Origin: a virus
Direction: 5' to 3' (one strand)
DNA length: 56,054 nucleotides
Virus record (IMG/VR): IMGVR_UViG_3300025138_000048
Location: 1 to 56,054 of that record
Shown here: one piece after another, positions 33,388-42,649 of the stretch
How the letters are laid out: the number at the start of each line of letters is the position of its first letter
How positions within the stretch are numbered: the first letter of the stretch is position 1
Notes under the pieces: generated by a model
Database searches by the model: none
The model's input: only the letters and a program-made list of their open reading frames with translations
What the model was told of the DNA's origin: nothing
Made by a program: the position numbers and the translations under genes

Positions 33388-33702
33388 ATGCAAAAAGATA
33401 AAGTAAAATATCAAGAGTTATTAAATAGTGAGTGGAATATGTTTAGTGGTCATAATGATGGTTTGATTACATTTAATGAATATCTTGGATTCAATAAAGT
33501 TGCTTCAGCAATTGAAGAAATTTTTGCCAACAAATATAGTGAAGATACAGTTAGAGAGTGGAGAGAAGATAATGTTCAAAATGATAAAGATGATATTTGT
33601 GCATATTCAGGATTGCCTTCACCATTAAGTTATGCAAATGAGGAAATTGAAGTTCCTTGTTCTGCTGATTTAGATTTACAAATGTATAACGAAAGTATTT
33701 AA
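33388..33702 (+). CDS. hypothetical protein
   Basis: A 104-residue acidic protein (SEWNMFSGHNDGLITFNEYLG, then FANKYSEDTVREWRED). It is the first gene after the promoter at 33307 and precedes DNA ligase by 1 base. No family is recognised. Confidence 0.65.
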   Translation: MQKDKVKYQELLNSEWNMFSGHNDGLITFNEYLGFNKVASAIEEIFANKYSEDTVREWREDNVQNDKDDICAYSGLPSPLSYANEEIEVPCSADLDLQMYNESI

Positions 33703-33703
33703 T

Positions 33704-34987
33704 ATGACTGAATTACAAGAATTTATTGAAGAAATGAGGAGCACTAGTAGTGCTACCGATAAAATTGCGATTATAGCGCGTAGTTCTGCGTTTATACATG
33801 ATGTACTTGAAGCGACATATAATCCTTACAAACAATATCATGTTACAGGTAAAACGTGCAAGAAAAATGGAGAAAAAGTTGCAATGGGATCAGTAGTTCC
33901 ATTACTTCAACTTTTAAATATGCTTTCTACAAGAGAAGTTACAGGACATGATGCAATTAAATTAGTAAATAGATTTGCTCAAGCTCATATAGATTGGGAT
34001 TTAATTTATAAAATTATTGATAAAGATTTAGGTATTAGAGCTGGAGCTAAAGTTATTAATAAAGCAGTACCTGGTCTTATTCCTGAATTTAATGTAGTGT
34101 TAGCTCAAGAGTATAAAGGTAAATGTGATTGGAATGATGAGTGGTATGTCTCCAGAAAATTAGATGGTGTTAGATGTATAGCTAGAGTTGATAGTGAGGG
34201 CAATTGCTCATTATTTAGTAGAACAGGTAAAGAATTTACTACATTAAATAAAGTTAAAGAAGCTATTGAAAATACTGGTATTATTAGTACTACATTTGAT
34301 GGTGAGATTTGTTTAGTTGATGAAGATGGTAATGAAGATTTTCAAGGTGTAATGAAGCAATTGAGACGTAAAGATCATCAAATTAAAAATCCAGCATATA
34401 TGGTATTTGATATGTTGAGAAATGATGAATTTGATAGTGGTAAAGGTACAGAGACATTACTAACACGTTTGCTTAAATGTAGGTCTTGGGTTAGAAATAA
34501 TTTAGATACGCCGATGGTAGAAAGTAAAAATGATATTTTGCGTTTTACAGATCAAACATTAATTACAGGTGAAGATCATTTTGAACATTGGAGAAATATT
34601 GAATGTAAAGATAATTGGGAAGGATTAATGTTACGTAAGAATTGTGGTTATGAAGGTAAGCGTACTAAAAACTTGGTTAAGGTGAAGAAATTCCATGATG
34701 CTGAGTATGAGGTATTAGGGTGGGATAATGATACACATGAGGTAGTTAGGAATGGTAAGTCTGAATCAATGACGATGTTAGCTCAGGTTTGGATCGAGCA
34801 TAAAGGACACATTGTAAAGGTGGGTAGTGGATTTACTCAAGAGCAACGTTTGGAGTATATGGATGGATCAATTTTAGGTAAAATAATTACTGTTCAATAT
34901 TTTGAAGAAACCAAAAATGATAAAGGTGGTATTAGTTTAAGATTCCCAACTGTAAAGGTAATACATGGGAATGAACGTGAAATGTAA
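33704..34987 (+). CDS. ATP-dependent DNA ligase
   Basis: A 427-residue ligase. Motif I RKLDGVR with the adenylated Lys152, motif III FDGE at 198-201, motif IV EGLMLRKN and motif V LVKVKKF are all present, followed by an OB-like C-terminus. Length is near T4 gp30 (487). It seals nicks during replication and recombination. It shares the promoter at 33307. The first 100 codons include a few GC-richer stretches. Confidence 0.94.
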   Translation: MTELQEFIEEMRSTSSATDKIAIIARSSAFIHDVLEATYNPYKQYHVTGKTCKKNGEKVAMGSVVPLLQLLNMLSTREVTGHDAIKLVNRFAQAHIDWDLIYKIIDKDLGIRAGAKVINKAVPGLIPEFNVVLAQEYKGKCDWNDEWYVSRKLDGVRCIARVDSEGNCSLFSRTGKEFTTLNKVKEAIENTGIISTTFDGEICLVDEDGNEDFQGVMKQLRRKDHQIKNPAYMVFDMLRNDEFDSGKGTETLLTRLLKCRSWVRNNLDTPMVESKNDILRFTDQTLITGEDHFEHWRNIECKDNWEGLMLRKNCGYEGKRTKNLVKVKKFHDAEYEVLGWDNDTHEVVRNGKSESMTMLAQVWIEHKGHIVKVGSGFTQEQRLEYMDGSILGKIITVQYFEETKNDKGGISLRFPTVKVIHGNEREM

Positions 34988-35001
34988 ATTAAATAATAAT
35001 A

Positions 35002-35814
35002 ATGATAAACAATGATAATTTTATAATTTGGTTAGAAGGGTATATGGATGCTCTTGAATCTAAAGGAGTTGAAAAGATTGAAACTAGTATAATAAGAAAT
35101 AAACTTAAAACTATAAATCTTCAACACTTTGCTAGAAAGCTTTATAGTCAAAATAGTGAAGATGGTATAACTATAAAGTTAATTGAGATGTTATATGATA
35201 ATCCTGAAAATAAAAATTATGTTGAGTTTGGGGTTGAAGATGGTATGCAATGTAATACAAAAGTATTAAGGAAAAACTATGGTTGGAATGGATTAATGAT
35301 GGATGGGACTTATTATAATTCTTTTATAAATTTACAATCAGAATTTGTAACTAGAGAAAATGTTTGTAGTTTATTTGAAAAATATAATATACCTAAAAAT
35401 ATTAATTTATTATGTGTTGATATAGATATGAATGACTATTGGGTTTTAAAAGAAATAATCAAAGAATATACTGCAGATATTATAATTACTGAATATAATG
35501 GTCATCTAGCAGCAACAGAATCTAAAACTGTTCCCTATAAACCCGAAAATATGTGGGATGGAACCAATTATTATGGAGCCTCTTTATTAGCATTTAACAA
35601 ATTATTAGAACCTGCAGGGTATACTTTAGTATGTTGTGATCCTAATGGAGTTAATGCTTTTTTTGTAAAAACAACACTATTAAAAGAAAGAAATATCAAT
35701 ATTAAAAATGCTGGTAATGTTGGAGAATTATTTACACCCATGAATCAAAGTGGTAGTGGAAGAGCAAAAGAACACCCAGCTGATAAAAAGAATAGAAAAT
35801 ATATTAATGTATAA
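35002..35814 (+). CDS. FkbM-like methyltransferase-fold protein
   Basis: A 270-residue protein. NYVEFGVEDGMQCNTKVLR corresponds to SAM motif I in a family related to FkbM, and INLLCVDIDMNDYWVLKEI follows, with DIIITEYNG. A short helical extension of about 40 residues precedes the fold. Substrate is unknown, and catalysis is less certain than for the two FkbM-type genes upstream. Confidence 0.68.
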   Translation: MINNDNFIIWLEGYMDALESKGVEKIETSIIRNKLKTINLQHFARKLYSQNSEDGITIKLIEMLYDNPENKNYVEFGVEDGMQCNTKVLRKNYGWNGLMMDGTYYNSFINLQSEFVTRENVCSLFEKYNIPKNINLLCVDIDMNDYWVLKEIIKEYTADIIITEYNGHLAATESKTVPYKPENMWDGTNYYGASLLAFNKLLEPAGYTLVCCDPNGVNAFFVKTTLLKERNINIKNAGNVGELFTPMNQSGSGRAKEHPADKKNRKYINV

Positions 35815-36276
35815 AAAGGTATTAGATTATATTGAAAACGTATTAGAAGTACCAAGAGATGAATATAATGGTATGCCTACTTGTCCTTTTGCTAAAAAAG
35901 AACGTGAAAATGATAAAATTTACATAGATACTTTAAGTAGTGATAATGGTTTTATAGTTTGTATGAATAATTTTATAAAATCTAGTAAGAATTCAGCTGT
36001 TTTTATAAATAGTGTTAATTTAAGTGAAAGAGACACTAAAAGATACCAACATTTTTTAAATAATACATTAAAAACATTAGATTTAAGTAATTGGAAGGCA
36101 TTATGTATAAATCCTAATGATAATTTAGAAGTAGATGGATTTAATGCTAGATCATTAGCACCTTGTTTTTTAGTTTTGATAAATGACAAAAAGGACATAT
36201 ATTATGCACATAAGAGTATGAAAGACACAAAATATTACGATAAGATGGATCTAAAATACAAAAAATATTTAGGAGT

Positions 36277-36280
<4 letters not shown>
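35807..36280 (+). CDS. hypothetical protein (TCPFAKK type)
   Basis: A 157-residue protein with YNGMPTCPFAKKER near the start and a C-terminal ARSLAPCFLVLI. The ATG at 35807 overlaps the previous gene by 8 bases and is preferred to an in-frame start at 35750 that would overlap by 65. No family is named. Confidence 0.62.
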
Positions 36281-36825
<545 letters not shown>

Positions 36826-36838
36826 CAATTTTTTTATA

Positions 36839-37756
36839 ATGGATAGAAAACCAGCTATTAAAATAGATACTAGAGCATTAGGTGATACTATATGTTCTAT
36901 TCCTGTTCTAAATAAGTTAGCAAAAGCTTACGAACAACCCCTTACAGTATTTACTGCTCATCCTATTTTATTTAAGAATCATCCTTCTGTATTAGAAACT
37001 AAAGGTATTGATGATAATACTGAAGGCTACACACTACATAAAACTTGCATATTTGATAACATTAAAATGCATAATAATATAGATATTAGACAATTTAATG
37101 CTTGGGATATTGGAATTTCATTAACAACTGATGAACTAGAATGTGATATGTATTGTGAAGATGCATTAGAAATTGATGTTACTAAGTATGTTATAATTCA
37201 TCCTTCAAAAACTTGGGAGAGTAGAACATGGAGTGAAGATAATTGGCAAAAATTAACTAATAAATTAATTGATAATAATATTCCTGTTGTTATTGTAGGT
37301 AGTAGTTTAAATCAAAAGGAATGGTGTACTAATGAATTAAAATGGGTTAATAAAGATATATGTAATATTGAAGGAGGTATTAGTTTAATTAACTCTACTT
37401 CTATACCAGAATTAAGATATATAATGAATAATCATGCTTTGTGTGTTGTTACTGCTGATAGTGGAATATTACACGTAGCTGGATCAACTGATTGTGAAAT
37501 AATACAATTAGGTAGTTCATTTAATCATAAATTAAGAGCTCCTTGGAGAAAATCAAGTCAAGATTATAAGTATCAATATATTAAAGGTGAGTGTGAAATT
37601 GCTTGTGGGAGTAATATGAAATATGGATTAAAAGAATGGAATGCTATAAATGGTATTCCACCTCTTGCAAATTGTTTAGAAGGATACACTGAATTTAAAT
37701 GTCATTCTAAAGTTGATGATGTTTTTAATAGTATATTAAAGTTAAAAAATAGTTAG
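36839..37756 (+). CDS. GT9-like glycosyltransferase (heptosyltransferase family)
   Basis: A 305-residue GT-B enzyme. KIDTRALGDTICSIPVL is the start typical of GT9, and the C-terminal half has VIIHPSKTWESRTW and VVTADSGILHVAGS, the donor-binding region. GT9 includes ADP-heptose transferases. With HldE-type kinase and nucleotidyltransferase genes in the window, heptose transfer is plausible. The ATG at 36839 is chosen, 13 bases after the tRNA, since an upstream start would lie inside the tRNA. Confidence 0.82.
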   Translation: MDRKPAIKIDTRALGDTICSIPVLNKLAKAYEQPLTVFTAHPILFKNHPSVLETKGIDDNTEGYTLHKTCIFDNIKMHNNIDIRQFNAWDIGISLTTDELECDMYCEDALEIDVTKYVIIHPSKTWESRTWSEDNWQKLTNKLIDNNIPVVIVGSSLNQKEWCTNELKWVNKDICNIEGGISLINSTSIPELRYIMNNHALCVVTADSGILHVAGSTDCEIIQLGSSFNHKLRAPWRKSSQDYKYQYIKGECEIACGSNMKYGLKEWNAINGIPPLANCLEGYTEFKCHSKVDDVFNSILKLKNS

Positions 37757-37784
37757 GATTATTAATAAATTTATTGTATATTTA
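37753..37784 (+). promoter_or_regulatory. Bacteroides-type promoter, probable leaderless start
   Basis: TTAG at 37753-37756, a 20-base spacer and TATATTTA at 37777-37784. The next ATG is only 5 bases after the -7 element. Confidence 0.55.
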
Positions 37785-37789
37785 CAGAT

Positions 37790-37969
37790 ATGAAAGCAAC
37801 ATATAAGAAAGATTATTTTATTATCCCTATTAAAGTAGGAGATACTATATTAACAGGAAGATTTAGAAATAAACCAGTTAAAGTAAAAGAAATTGGTATA
37901 GATGATTTGGGTCAACCAACAGTTAATGGAACAGCTATTTTAAAATTTAGGTTACCTAAATTAATGTAA
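37790..37969 (+). CDS. hypothetical 59-residue protein
   Basis: A small basic protein with an SH3-like strand pattern (YFIIPIKVGDTILTGRFRNKP, then VKEIGIDDLGQPTVNG). It directly follows a promoter, so it may be made from a leaderless transcript. Function is unknown. Confidence 0.58.
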   Translation: MKATYKKDYFIIPIKVGDTILTGRFRNKPVKVKEIGIDDLGQPTVNGTAILKFRLPKLM

Positions 37970-37980
37970 AAAATTAAACT

Positions 37981-38364
37981 ATGAAAGTAGAAGTATCAAA
38001 TGGAGAATTACTAGATAAATTATCAATTTTAGAAATTAAATTAAAAAATATTACTGATGAAGAAAAGTTAGTAAATATTCAAAATGAATTTGATGTATTA
38101 AATCCTCTAGCTGAAGACATTTTTGATAATAATGATTCAGATTTGCAAAACCATTATTTGGAATTAGAAAATATTAATTCTCAATTATGGAAAATTGAAG
38201 ATGATATTAGAGAATGTGAAAGGAATAAAGATTTTGGAGAGAAATTTGTAGAATTAGCTAGAGATGTTTATATTACTAATGATAAACGTTGTGAAGTTAA
38301 AAAAATTATAAACATTTCAACAGGATCTGAATTAGTTGAAGAAAAAGGATATGAAGAATATTGA
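37981..38364 (+). CDS. DUF6165-like protein
   Basis: A 127-residue helical protein. The N-terminus, VEVSNGELLDKLSILEIKLKNI, matches the DUF6165 pattern (GELxDKLxILEIK) as I remember it. Such proteins often sit in LPS or glycan loci. It overlaps the following glycosyltransferase by 14 bases. Exact role unknown. Confidence 0.7.
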   Translation: MKVEVSNGELLDKLSILEIKLKNITDEEKLVNIQNEFDVLNPLAEDIFDNNDSDLQNHYLELENINSQLWKIEDDIRECERNKDFGEKFVELARDVYITNDKRCEVKKIINISTGSELVEEKGYEEY

Positions 38365-39094
38365 TAAAACAAAAATAGGTTTACAAGTATTAGCTTATAA
38401 TTGTGCTACCACGTTTCAAAAAGTCATAGACCCCTGGATAAGTTTAAAAAAGGAATATGATATTAAAATTTGGGTTGGAAGTGGACAATTTAAGGAATAT
38501 GCTGAATTAGGTTATGAAAATTTAAATTATACTACTGAAGTTGTTTTAAACATTTATAAAGAATGTAATAAGATAGATTATCTTTTTAGTACTAGTGGTA
38601 AAGAATTATTAACAGATGCTGAAACAAGAGATAAATGCATCCCTTGGATGAAGGAAAATGATATTGAATTAATGATTCAAGTAGATGCTGATGAATATTA
38701 TTCATCTAAAGAGGCTAAAAATTTAATTGAATACGCAATAAACAATCCAGATTATACTTGTTATAATACTATTTTTAATAATATTATTGGAGATGGGGAT
38801 ATTGATGAATGGAGTAGGTTTAGTGCAGGGTGGATAAAAAAACATGGTGGGATTAGAAATTACTATTTTGATTGCCATTGGTGTTTTAATGATGATACTG
38901 ATTATAGATCGAAAAAAATGATTGATATTCCAAAAGAATTAGTTAACCCAAACCATTATACTTGGACTAATAATGAAAATACAACAGGTCCAGCTCATAT
39001 TAAAGATAAAATTGAATATCAAAAACGTATTTATAATGATGGGTGTGGATATGAATGGGATGAAGTAAATCAAAAAATTAAATTGAATGGGTGA
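38351..39094 (+). CDS. glycosyltransferase-like protein, GT-A fold
   Basis: A 247-residue protein with KIGLQVLAYNCATTF at the start and the DxD-type site QVDADEYYSS near residue 112, as in GT2 enzymes. The C-terminal part has NHYTWTNNENTTGPAHIKDK. The ATG at 38351 is preferred to an in-frame TTG at 38336. It probably adds a sugar in the second glycan cluster. Confidence 0.7.
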   Translation: MKNIDKTKIGLQVLAYNCATTFQKVIDPWISLKKEYDIKIWVGSGQFKEYAELGYENLNYTTEVVLNIYKECNKIDYLFSTSGKELLTDAETRDKCIPWMKENDIELMIQVDADEYYSSKEAKNLIEYAINNPDYTCYNTIFNNIIGDGDIDEWSRFSAGWIKKHGGIRNYYFDCHWCFNDDTDYRSKKMIDIPKELVNPNHYTWTNNENTTGPAHIKDKIEYQKRIYNDGCGYEWDEVNQKIKLNG

Positions 39095-39254
39095 TAAAAG
39101 TGAAGATATGTTATTTGAAGCTTATAACTTAGGGATTCAAGATGAGGTATTAGAAGAAGCTAAAGTAATTGAAACAAAATATCCTAATATGGAAATTGGA
39201 GATAGATTTGAAAAAGCATTAAGGAAAATTAAAAATAAAATAAAAAATGATTAA
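39087..39254 (+). CDS. hypothetical 55-residue protein
   Basis: A small helical protein (MLFEAYNLGIQDEVLEEAKVI, then a basic KALRKIKNKIKND tail). It overlaps both neighbours by 8 bases. No function evident. Confidence 0.5.
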   Translation: MGDKSEDMLFEAYNLGIQDEVLEEAKVIETKYPNMEIGDRFEKALRKIKNKIKND

Positions 39255-39441
39255 AACGTATTTAGTAGAGTTTATAGAGTATGATAAAGATGAAGGACAA
39301 AAATTAACAGTTCAAACTAAAGATATAAAACATACTGTAGAACAAATAGGTAGAAATAGGAATATTGAAAAGTTATCATATAAAGAAATGAATCAAAGAA
39401 ATTTTGATGAAGATTTAGAACAAGAAATGCTAAGTATATGA
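39247..39441 (+). CDS. hypothetical 64-residue protein
   Basis: A small protein with a beta start (TYLVEFIEYDKDEGQKLTV) and an acidic end. It overlaps the preceding small gene by 8 bases and the next by ATGA. No family is recognised. Confidence 0.55.
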   Translation: MIKTYLVEFIEYDKDEGQKLTVQTKDIKHTVEQIGRNRNIEKLSYKEMNQRNFDEDLEQEMLSI

Positions 39442-39506
39442 GATGTTTTAGAAGTCTAAGACATAGATGGTGGAGATATAAACGTAAAAGTGTATGGGAT
39501 TTATGA
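39438..39506 (+). CDS. possible 22-residue Arg/Trp-rich peptide
   Basis: A micro-ORF whose product (MRCFRSLRHRWWRYKRK...) is rich in Arg and Trp. It is linked by ATGA overlaps to the gene before (39438) and the thioesterase after (39503). It may serve only to couple translation, or be a cationic peptide. Confidence 0.4.
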   Translation: MRCFRSLRHRWWRYKRKSVWDL

Positions 39507-39898
39507 AACATATAACTCAACATCCTATTAAAAAATCCGATTTAGGGTTTCATGGTAATTTATTTGGTGGTAAATTATTAGCTTGGTTAGATGCTGCTGC
39601 TGCTTCATTTGCAGCTGAGTATTGTGATACACCTCGTATGGTAACTAAGGCTATAGATAAGTGTGTTTTTAATAAACCAGCTCGTGAAGGTCAACTACTT
39701 AAAATTTATGGGAGTGTTGAAAATGTTGGTGAGACCTCAATAAAGTTATACATGGAAGCGCGATCTCACAACGTATATAACGGTAAACAAAACGTTATAC
39801 TCGCAACAAATATTATATTCGTCAGAGTCGATGAAATGGGAGATGCTATACCTATAAGCGATAGAGTTAGAAATAAATTTATGGAAAATAATGAGTAA
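39503..39898 (+). CDS. acyl-CoA thioesterase, hotdog fold (YciA-like)
   Basis: A 131-residue enzyme. GFHGNLFGGKLLAWLDAAAA is the hotdog helix with the conserved Gly-Gly and Asp typical of 4HBT/YciA thioesterases, and RMVTKAIDKCVFNKPAREG follows. It would hydrolyse acyl-CoA esters, possibly altering host lipid pools or lipidated glycans. An in-frame ATG at 39494 is an alternative start. Codon use in 39755-39870 is richer in G and C. Confidence 0.83.
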   Translation: MKHITQHPIKKSDLGFHGNLFGGKLLAWLDAAAASFAAEYCDTPRMVTKAIDKCVFNKPAREGQLLKIYGSVENVGETSIKLYMEARSHNVYNGKQNVILATNIIFVRVDEMGDAIPISDRVRNKFMENNE

Positions 39899-40412
39899 AA
39901 AAATTATTTTATCACCAGTAGCTACTGGAAAGACAACGTTTATTAATAATAACCCATTAATAGCTTGTGGTGAGTGGCTTTCTACTTTTAATTATTATAA
40001 AAAAGGAATTCATATGGGTAGTACTGGAGCTGAAGTTCCTTCATCTCACCCCTTATATAAAAATTGGGAAAATCTATATAAAATAGGTGTTGAAAAATTT
40101 TATAATAGTGATAGTAAAATTATGATATATAATTGTCCTAATCATATTCCATGGTTAAAAAATGTTTATAATGATATTAAACTAGAGATAGTAATGGTTG
40201 ATGAGGATGAAAATTATAAAAGATACATTAAAAGATTAGATAATCATAAAGATAGTAAATTAACATTTAAAGAATTAATTAATATTAATTCATCACTGCT
40301 TAATAATAAATGGAGTTGGCAATGGATTTTGAATGAAAGAACAGAATATCAAAGATTATCTGACATATTTGATGTAAAAATTTATAAAACATTTGAAGAA
40401 GCCTGCGGATAA
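39891..40412 (+). CDS. probable P-loop NTPase/kinase-like protein
   Basis: A 173-residue protein with SPVATGKTTF near residue 8, a Walker A-like loop, as in small nucleotide or nucleoside kinases. VMVDEDENYKRYIKRL in the middle resembles the lid and base-binding region of such kinases. Substrate is unknown. It overlaps the thioesterase by 8 bases. Confidence 0.6.
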   Translation: MSKKIILSPVATGKTTFINNNPLIACGEWLSTFNYYKKGIHMGSTGAEVPSSHPLYKNWENLYKIGVEKFYNSDSKIMIYNCPNHIPWLKNVYNDIKLEIVMVDEDENYKRYIKRLDNHKDSKLTFKELININSSLLNNKWSWQWILNERTEYQRLSDIFDVKIYKTFEEACG

Positions 40413-40413
40413 A

Positions 40414-40445
40414 TTTGGAGAAGCCAAAAATTGTTCGTATATTTA
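40414..40445 (+). promoter_or_regulatory. Bacteroides-type promoter with start-site repeat and leader hairpin
   Basis: TTTG at 40414-40417, a 20-base spacer and TATATTTA at 40438-40445. TTTAC-GGG-GTAAA spans the predicted start, and the hairpin GGC-ATGAA-GCC lies at 40458-40468. Confidence 0.8.
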
Positions 40446-40498
40446 CGGGGTAAATGAGGCATGAAGCCAATAGAACATAAGTAAAATAAATAAAGGTT

Positions 40499-40687
40499 AT
40501 GAAAAAAGTAAATTTAAATCCAACAAATTCAAAAGTGATTAATGGTGTAGTATTTGTTACTGCATTAAAAGTACAAGCAATGTCTAAATTATTATTAGAA
40601 CTTGTTGAGTATGGTAATAACATTATGCATCCTACATTAGGTAAAATGTATCAATATAATGGTAAATTTTCAAGAACAAATTCGTAA
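40499..40687 (+). CDS. hypothetical 62-residue protein
   Basis: A small basic protein (NSKVINGVVFVTALKVQAMSK, then LGKMYQYNGKFSRTNS). It is the first gene after the promoter at 40414 and has the shared AAATAAAGGTTATG start context. Function is unknown. Confidence 0.6.
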   Translation: MKKVNLNPTNSKVINGVVFVTALKVQAMSKLLLELVEYGNNIMHPTLGKMYQYNGKFSRTNS

Positions 40688-40689
40688 TC

Positions 40690-41331
40690 ATGAAAAATAT
40701 ATTATATACATTATCTACTATTTTAGCTCTTTCTTCATGTACTAAAGAAGCTATAGTTCAAACACCTTGTATGGGTGATTGTGAAACTTCTTATGAAGTT
40801 ATTTATAAAAACCAATTAATGACTACTAATAGTAATGGTTATTATGAAGTTGAATGGGATGAATTAAATTACTTTCAAGTATCAGGATATCTTACACCAC
40901 TTAATGATGATTATGTTGTGAATGGTGTTCCTTTAGTTGAAGCAAGGTTTGATTCTGATTATTGGGTTGTTTTAGATAGTTTAACATTTAATATACCAAT
41001 GTATTCTTACTTAGGTTGGTTTAATGATCAAGGATTAAGTACTCCAATTTCAATTGGAAATTATACTTATACTTTAACAGATTTAATTCAACTAATGCCA
41101 CCTCTTAATATTGTAGGTTATCAAATACCTAAATATTTTGATGTTGATCATCCAGCTGCTCATACTATATTAGGAACTTATTCAAAATATAATTATAGAC
41201 CTACTCAAAATATATTTTTGGATAATGAAATGATTGGGGATACAATAAATATTTTTATTGAAACTCAATTTAATACTGATATGGGTCCAAGTGAATTAGT
41301 AGAAAATAATATTAAAGTAATAATAAAATAA
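40690..41331 (+). CDS. predicted lipoprotein
   Basis: A 213-residue protein with signal peptide and lipobox (ILALSSCTK, Cys near residue 17). The mature part is mostly beta-like and rich in Tyr and Asn, ending NNIKVIIK. It should be lipidated and placed in the envelope. It may modify the cell surface during infection. No domain is recognised. Confidence 0.72.
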   Translation: MKNILYTLSTILALSSCTKEAIVQTPCMGDCETSYEVIYKNQLMTTNSNGYYEVEWDELNYFQVSGYLTPLNDDYVVNGVPLVEARFDSDYWVVLDSLTFNIPMYSYLGWFNDQGLSTPISIGNYTYTLTDLIQLMPPLNIVGYQIPKYFDVDHPAAHTILGTYSKYNYRPTQNIFLDNEMIGDTINIFIETQFNTDMGPSELVENNIKVIIK

Positions 41332-41336
41332 AAGTT

Positions 41337-41666
41337 ATGTTTATAGGAAATAAAAGTAAAGGTTTTTGTATGACATTTGATAATGGGTTTGAAATATCTG
41401 TTCAATGGGGTACTATGAATTACTGTTCAAATAAAGGTCAAGGTGGTGTTGATGAGCATGAAATAACAGATAAATGGAAATCACCAACTGCTGAAATTAT
41501 GATATCACATGCAACACCAAATAATAATGATAATATAGACTTAGGTAATGGTGATAGAGTTGCTGGTTGGCTTAGCACTGATACAGTTGCTAAGTTAATT
41601 GGTGTGGTAAGCAGTGTTAAAAATGTAGATGAATTAAATTTATACTTAAAACAAATAAAATTATAA
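41337..41666 (+). CDS. hypothetical protein
   Basis: A 109-residue protein (GFCMTFDNGFEISVQWGTMNYCSN, then AEIMISHATPNNN). The pattern looks like a small conserved phage protein with a beta-rich start. It has the AAATAAAAGTTATG start context. Function unknown. Confidence 0.62.
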   Translation: MFIGNKSKGFCMTFDNGFEISVQWGTMNYCSNKGQGGVDEHEITDKWKSPTAEIMISHATPNNNDNIDLGNGDRVAGWLSTDTVAKLIGVVSSVKNVDELNLYLKQIKL

Positions 41667-41800
41667 TGGATAAGCGTATTAAAGAAGTATTATATAATGA
41701 ATTACATACTATACTTCAGTATGTTGAAGATGGTGGCAGAGATGAAGCTGTTGCTAAATTAGTTGATTTAATTAACAGGTTAAGTTTCGATAAAATATGA
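41666..41800 (+). CDS. hypothetical 44-residue protein
   Basis: A small amphipathic helical protein (IKEVLYNELHTILQYVED, EAVAKLVDLINRLS). It overlaps the previous stop by one base and the next gene by ATGA. First of a chain of micro-genes. Confidence 0.5.
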   Translation: MDKRIKEVLYNELHTILQYVEDGGRDEAVAKLVDLINRLSFDKI

Positions 41801-41964
41801 AAAAATTAGCAATAATAGGTGGTTTAAGTATGATGACAATGGGTGGTGGTTATATGATTCATCACAAACAGTCAATTACACCTAAATTTAATTTAAACCC
41901 AAACACATTAGCAATTGCTAGTGGTGGGTTTTTTGTAGCATTAGGTTTAACGTATAAATTTTAA
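41797..41964 (+). CDS. small two-segment membrane protein, 55 residues
   Basis: Two hydrophobic segments (LAIIGGLSMMTMGGGYM and LAIASGGFFVALGLTY) separated by a short polar loop. It overlaps the preceding gene by 4 bases and ends one base before the next. Role unknown. Confidence 0.55.
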   Translation: MKKLAIIGGLSMMTMGGGYMIHHKQSITPKFNLNPNTLAIASGGFFVALGLTYKF

Positions 41965-41965
41965 T

Positions 41966-42142
41966 ATGAGACGATCTTATCTTAATGCATATAATTTATT
42001 TGTAGGTAAAACTACAATTGATGAATTAGCAAATAAAGGTGAATTTTATTTACCTGTGGATCATGATAACAAAGATATGTTATTAGATTATTTTGAAGGT
42101 ACTGAAGAGTATGAAAAGTGTAGTGAATTAGTTAAAATATAA
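41966..42142 (+). CDS. hypothetical protein with UVR-like C-terminal motif
   Basis: A 58-residue protein with FVGKTTIDELANKGEFYLP and the C-terminus EGTEEYEKCSELVKI, related to the tails of the proteins at 21039, 23034 and 47085. No function known. Confidence 0.52.
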   Translation: MRRSYLNAYNLFVGKTTIDELANKGEFYLPVDHDNKDMLLDYFEGTEEYEKCSELVKI

Positions 42143-42145
42143 ATA

Positions 42146-42229
42146 ATGAGTAAAGAATTAAAACAATCTATCGCCATAGTATTAGTTGGGATGATTTCCT
42201 TAATTGGTTTAATATTAATCTTTTTATAA
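42146..42229 (+). CDS. possible 27-residue membrane peptide
   Basis: A very short ORF (MSKELKQSIAIVLVG...) that is one membrane segment. Spacing of 3 and 1 bases to neighbours supports it, but the length is at the limit. Confidence 0.4.
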   Translation: MSKELKQSIAIVLVGMISLIGLILIFL

Positions 42230-42230
42230 A

Positions 42231-42383
42231 ATGAAGCGTAGATATAGAGGGTGTGAATTAGATTCACCAACATATAGACAAGTGGCAGCTGAAATGGCTA
42301 AAGAGCGTGCTAAACAGGGATTACATTCCACAATGAGCATGCCAATTAATGAGTATAAACCAAAACGTGGTAAACATAAATAA
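42231..42383 (+). CDS. hypothetical 50-residue basic protein
   Basis: A small basic protein (MKRRYRGCELDSPTYRQ, then a KPKRGKHK tail). It is tightly packed between neighbours. No family is recognised. Confidence 0.5.
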   Translation: MKRRYRGCELDSPTYRQVAAEMAKERAKQGLHSTMSMPINEYKPKRGKHK

Positions 42384-42384
42384 T

Positions 42385-42633
42385 ATGGCTAAACAATTAG
42401 ACAAAGACATGATGAGAATGATGTCTATAACCGAGCGATTTAAATATCAAAACGATCTCAAGCGTATGAGATTTAATATGAGTGAAATTAAAAAAGAGCA
42501 AGAAGAAGTTAAATCAAAATATACTCAATCAAACGAACCATGGATAGATGAGGATAGAAGTGAGTATGATGATTTCAGTGACGGTGGAGATAGGAATGAC
42601 AGTGGTAATGGGGATGATTCAAACGAATATTAA
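42385..42633 (+). CDS. hypothetical protein with acidic, Gly/Asp-rich tail
   Basis: An 82-residue protein: a basic, Met-rich helical first half (KDMMRMMSITERFKYQND) and a tail rich in Asp, Gly and Asn. The ATG at 42385 follows the previous stop by one base; an in-frame start at 42349 would overlap. A copy of the GACGGTGGA repeat lies in its coding sequence (42580-42588). Confidence 0.55.
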   Translation: MAKQLDKDMMRMMSITERFKYQNDLKRMRFNMSEIKKEQEEVKSKYTQSNEPWIDEDRSEYDDFSDGGDRNDSGNGDDSNEY

Positions 42634-42649
42634 TTAAAACTAAACGACG

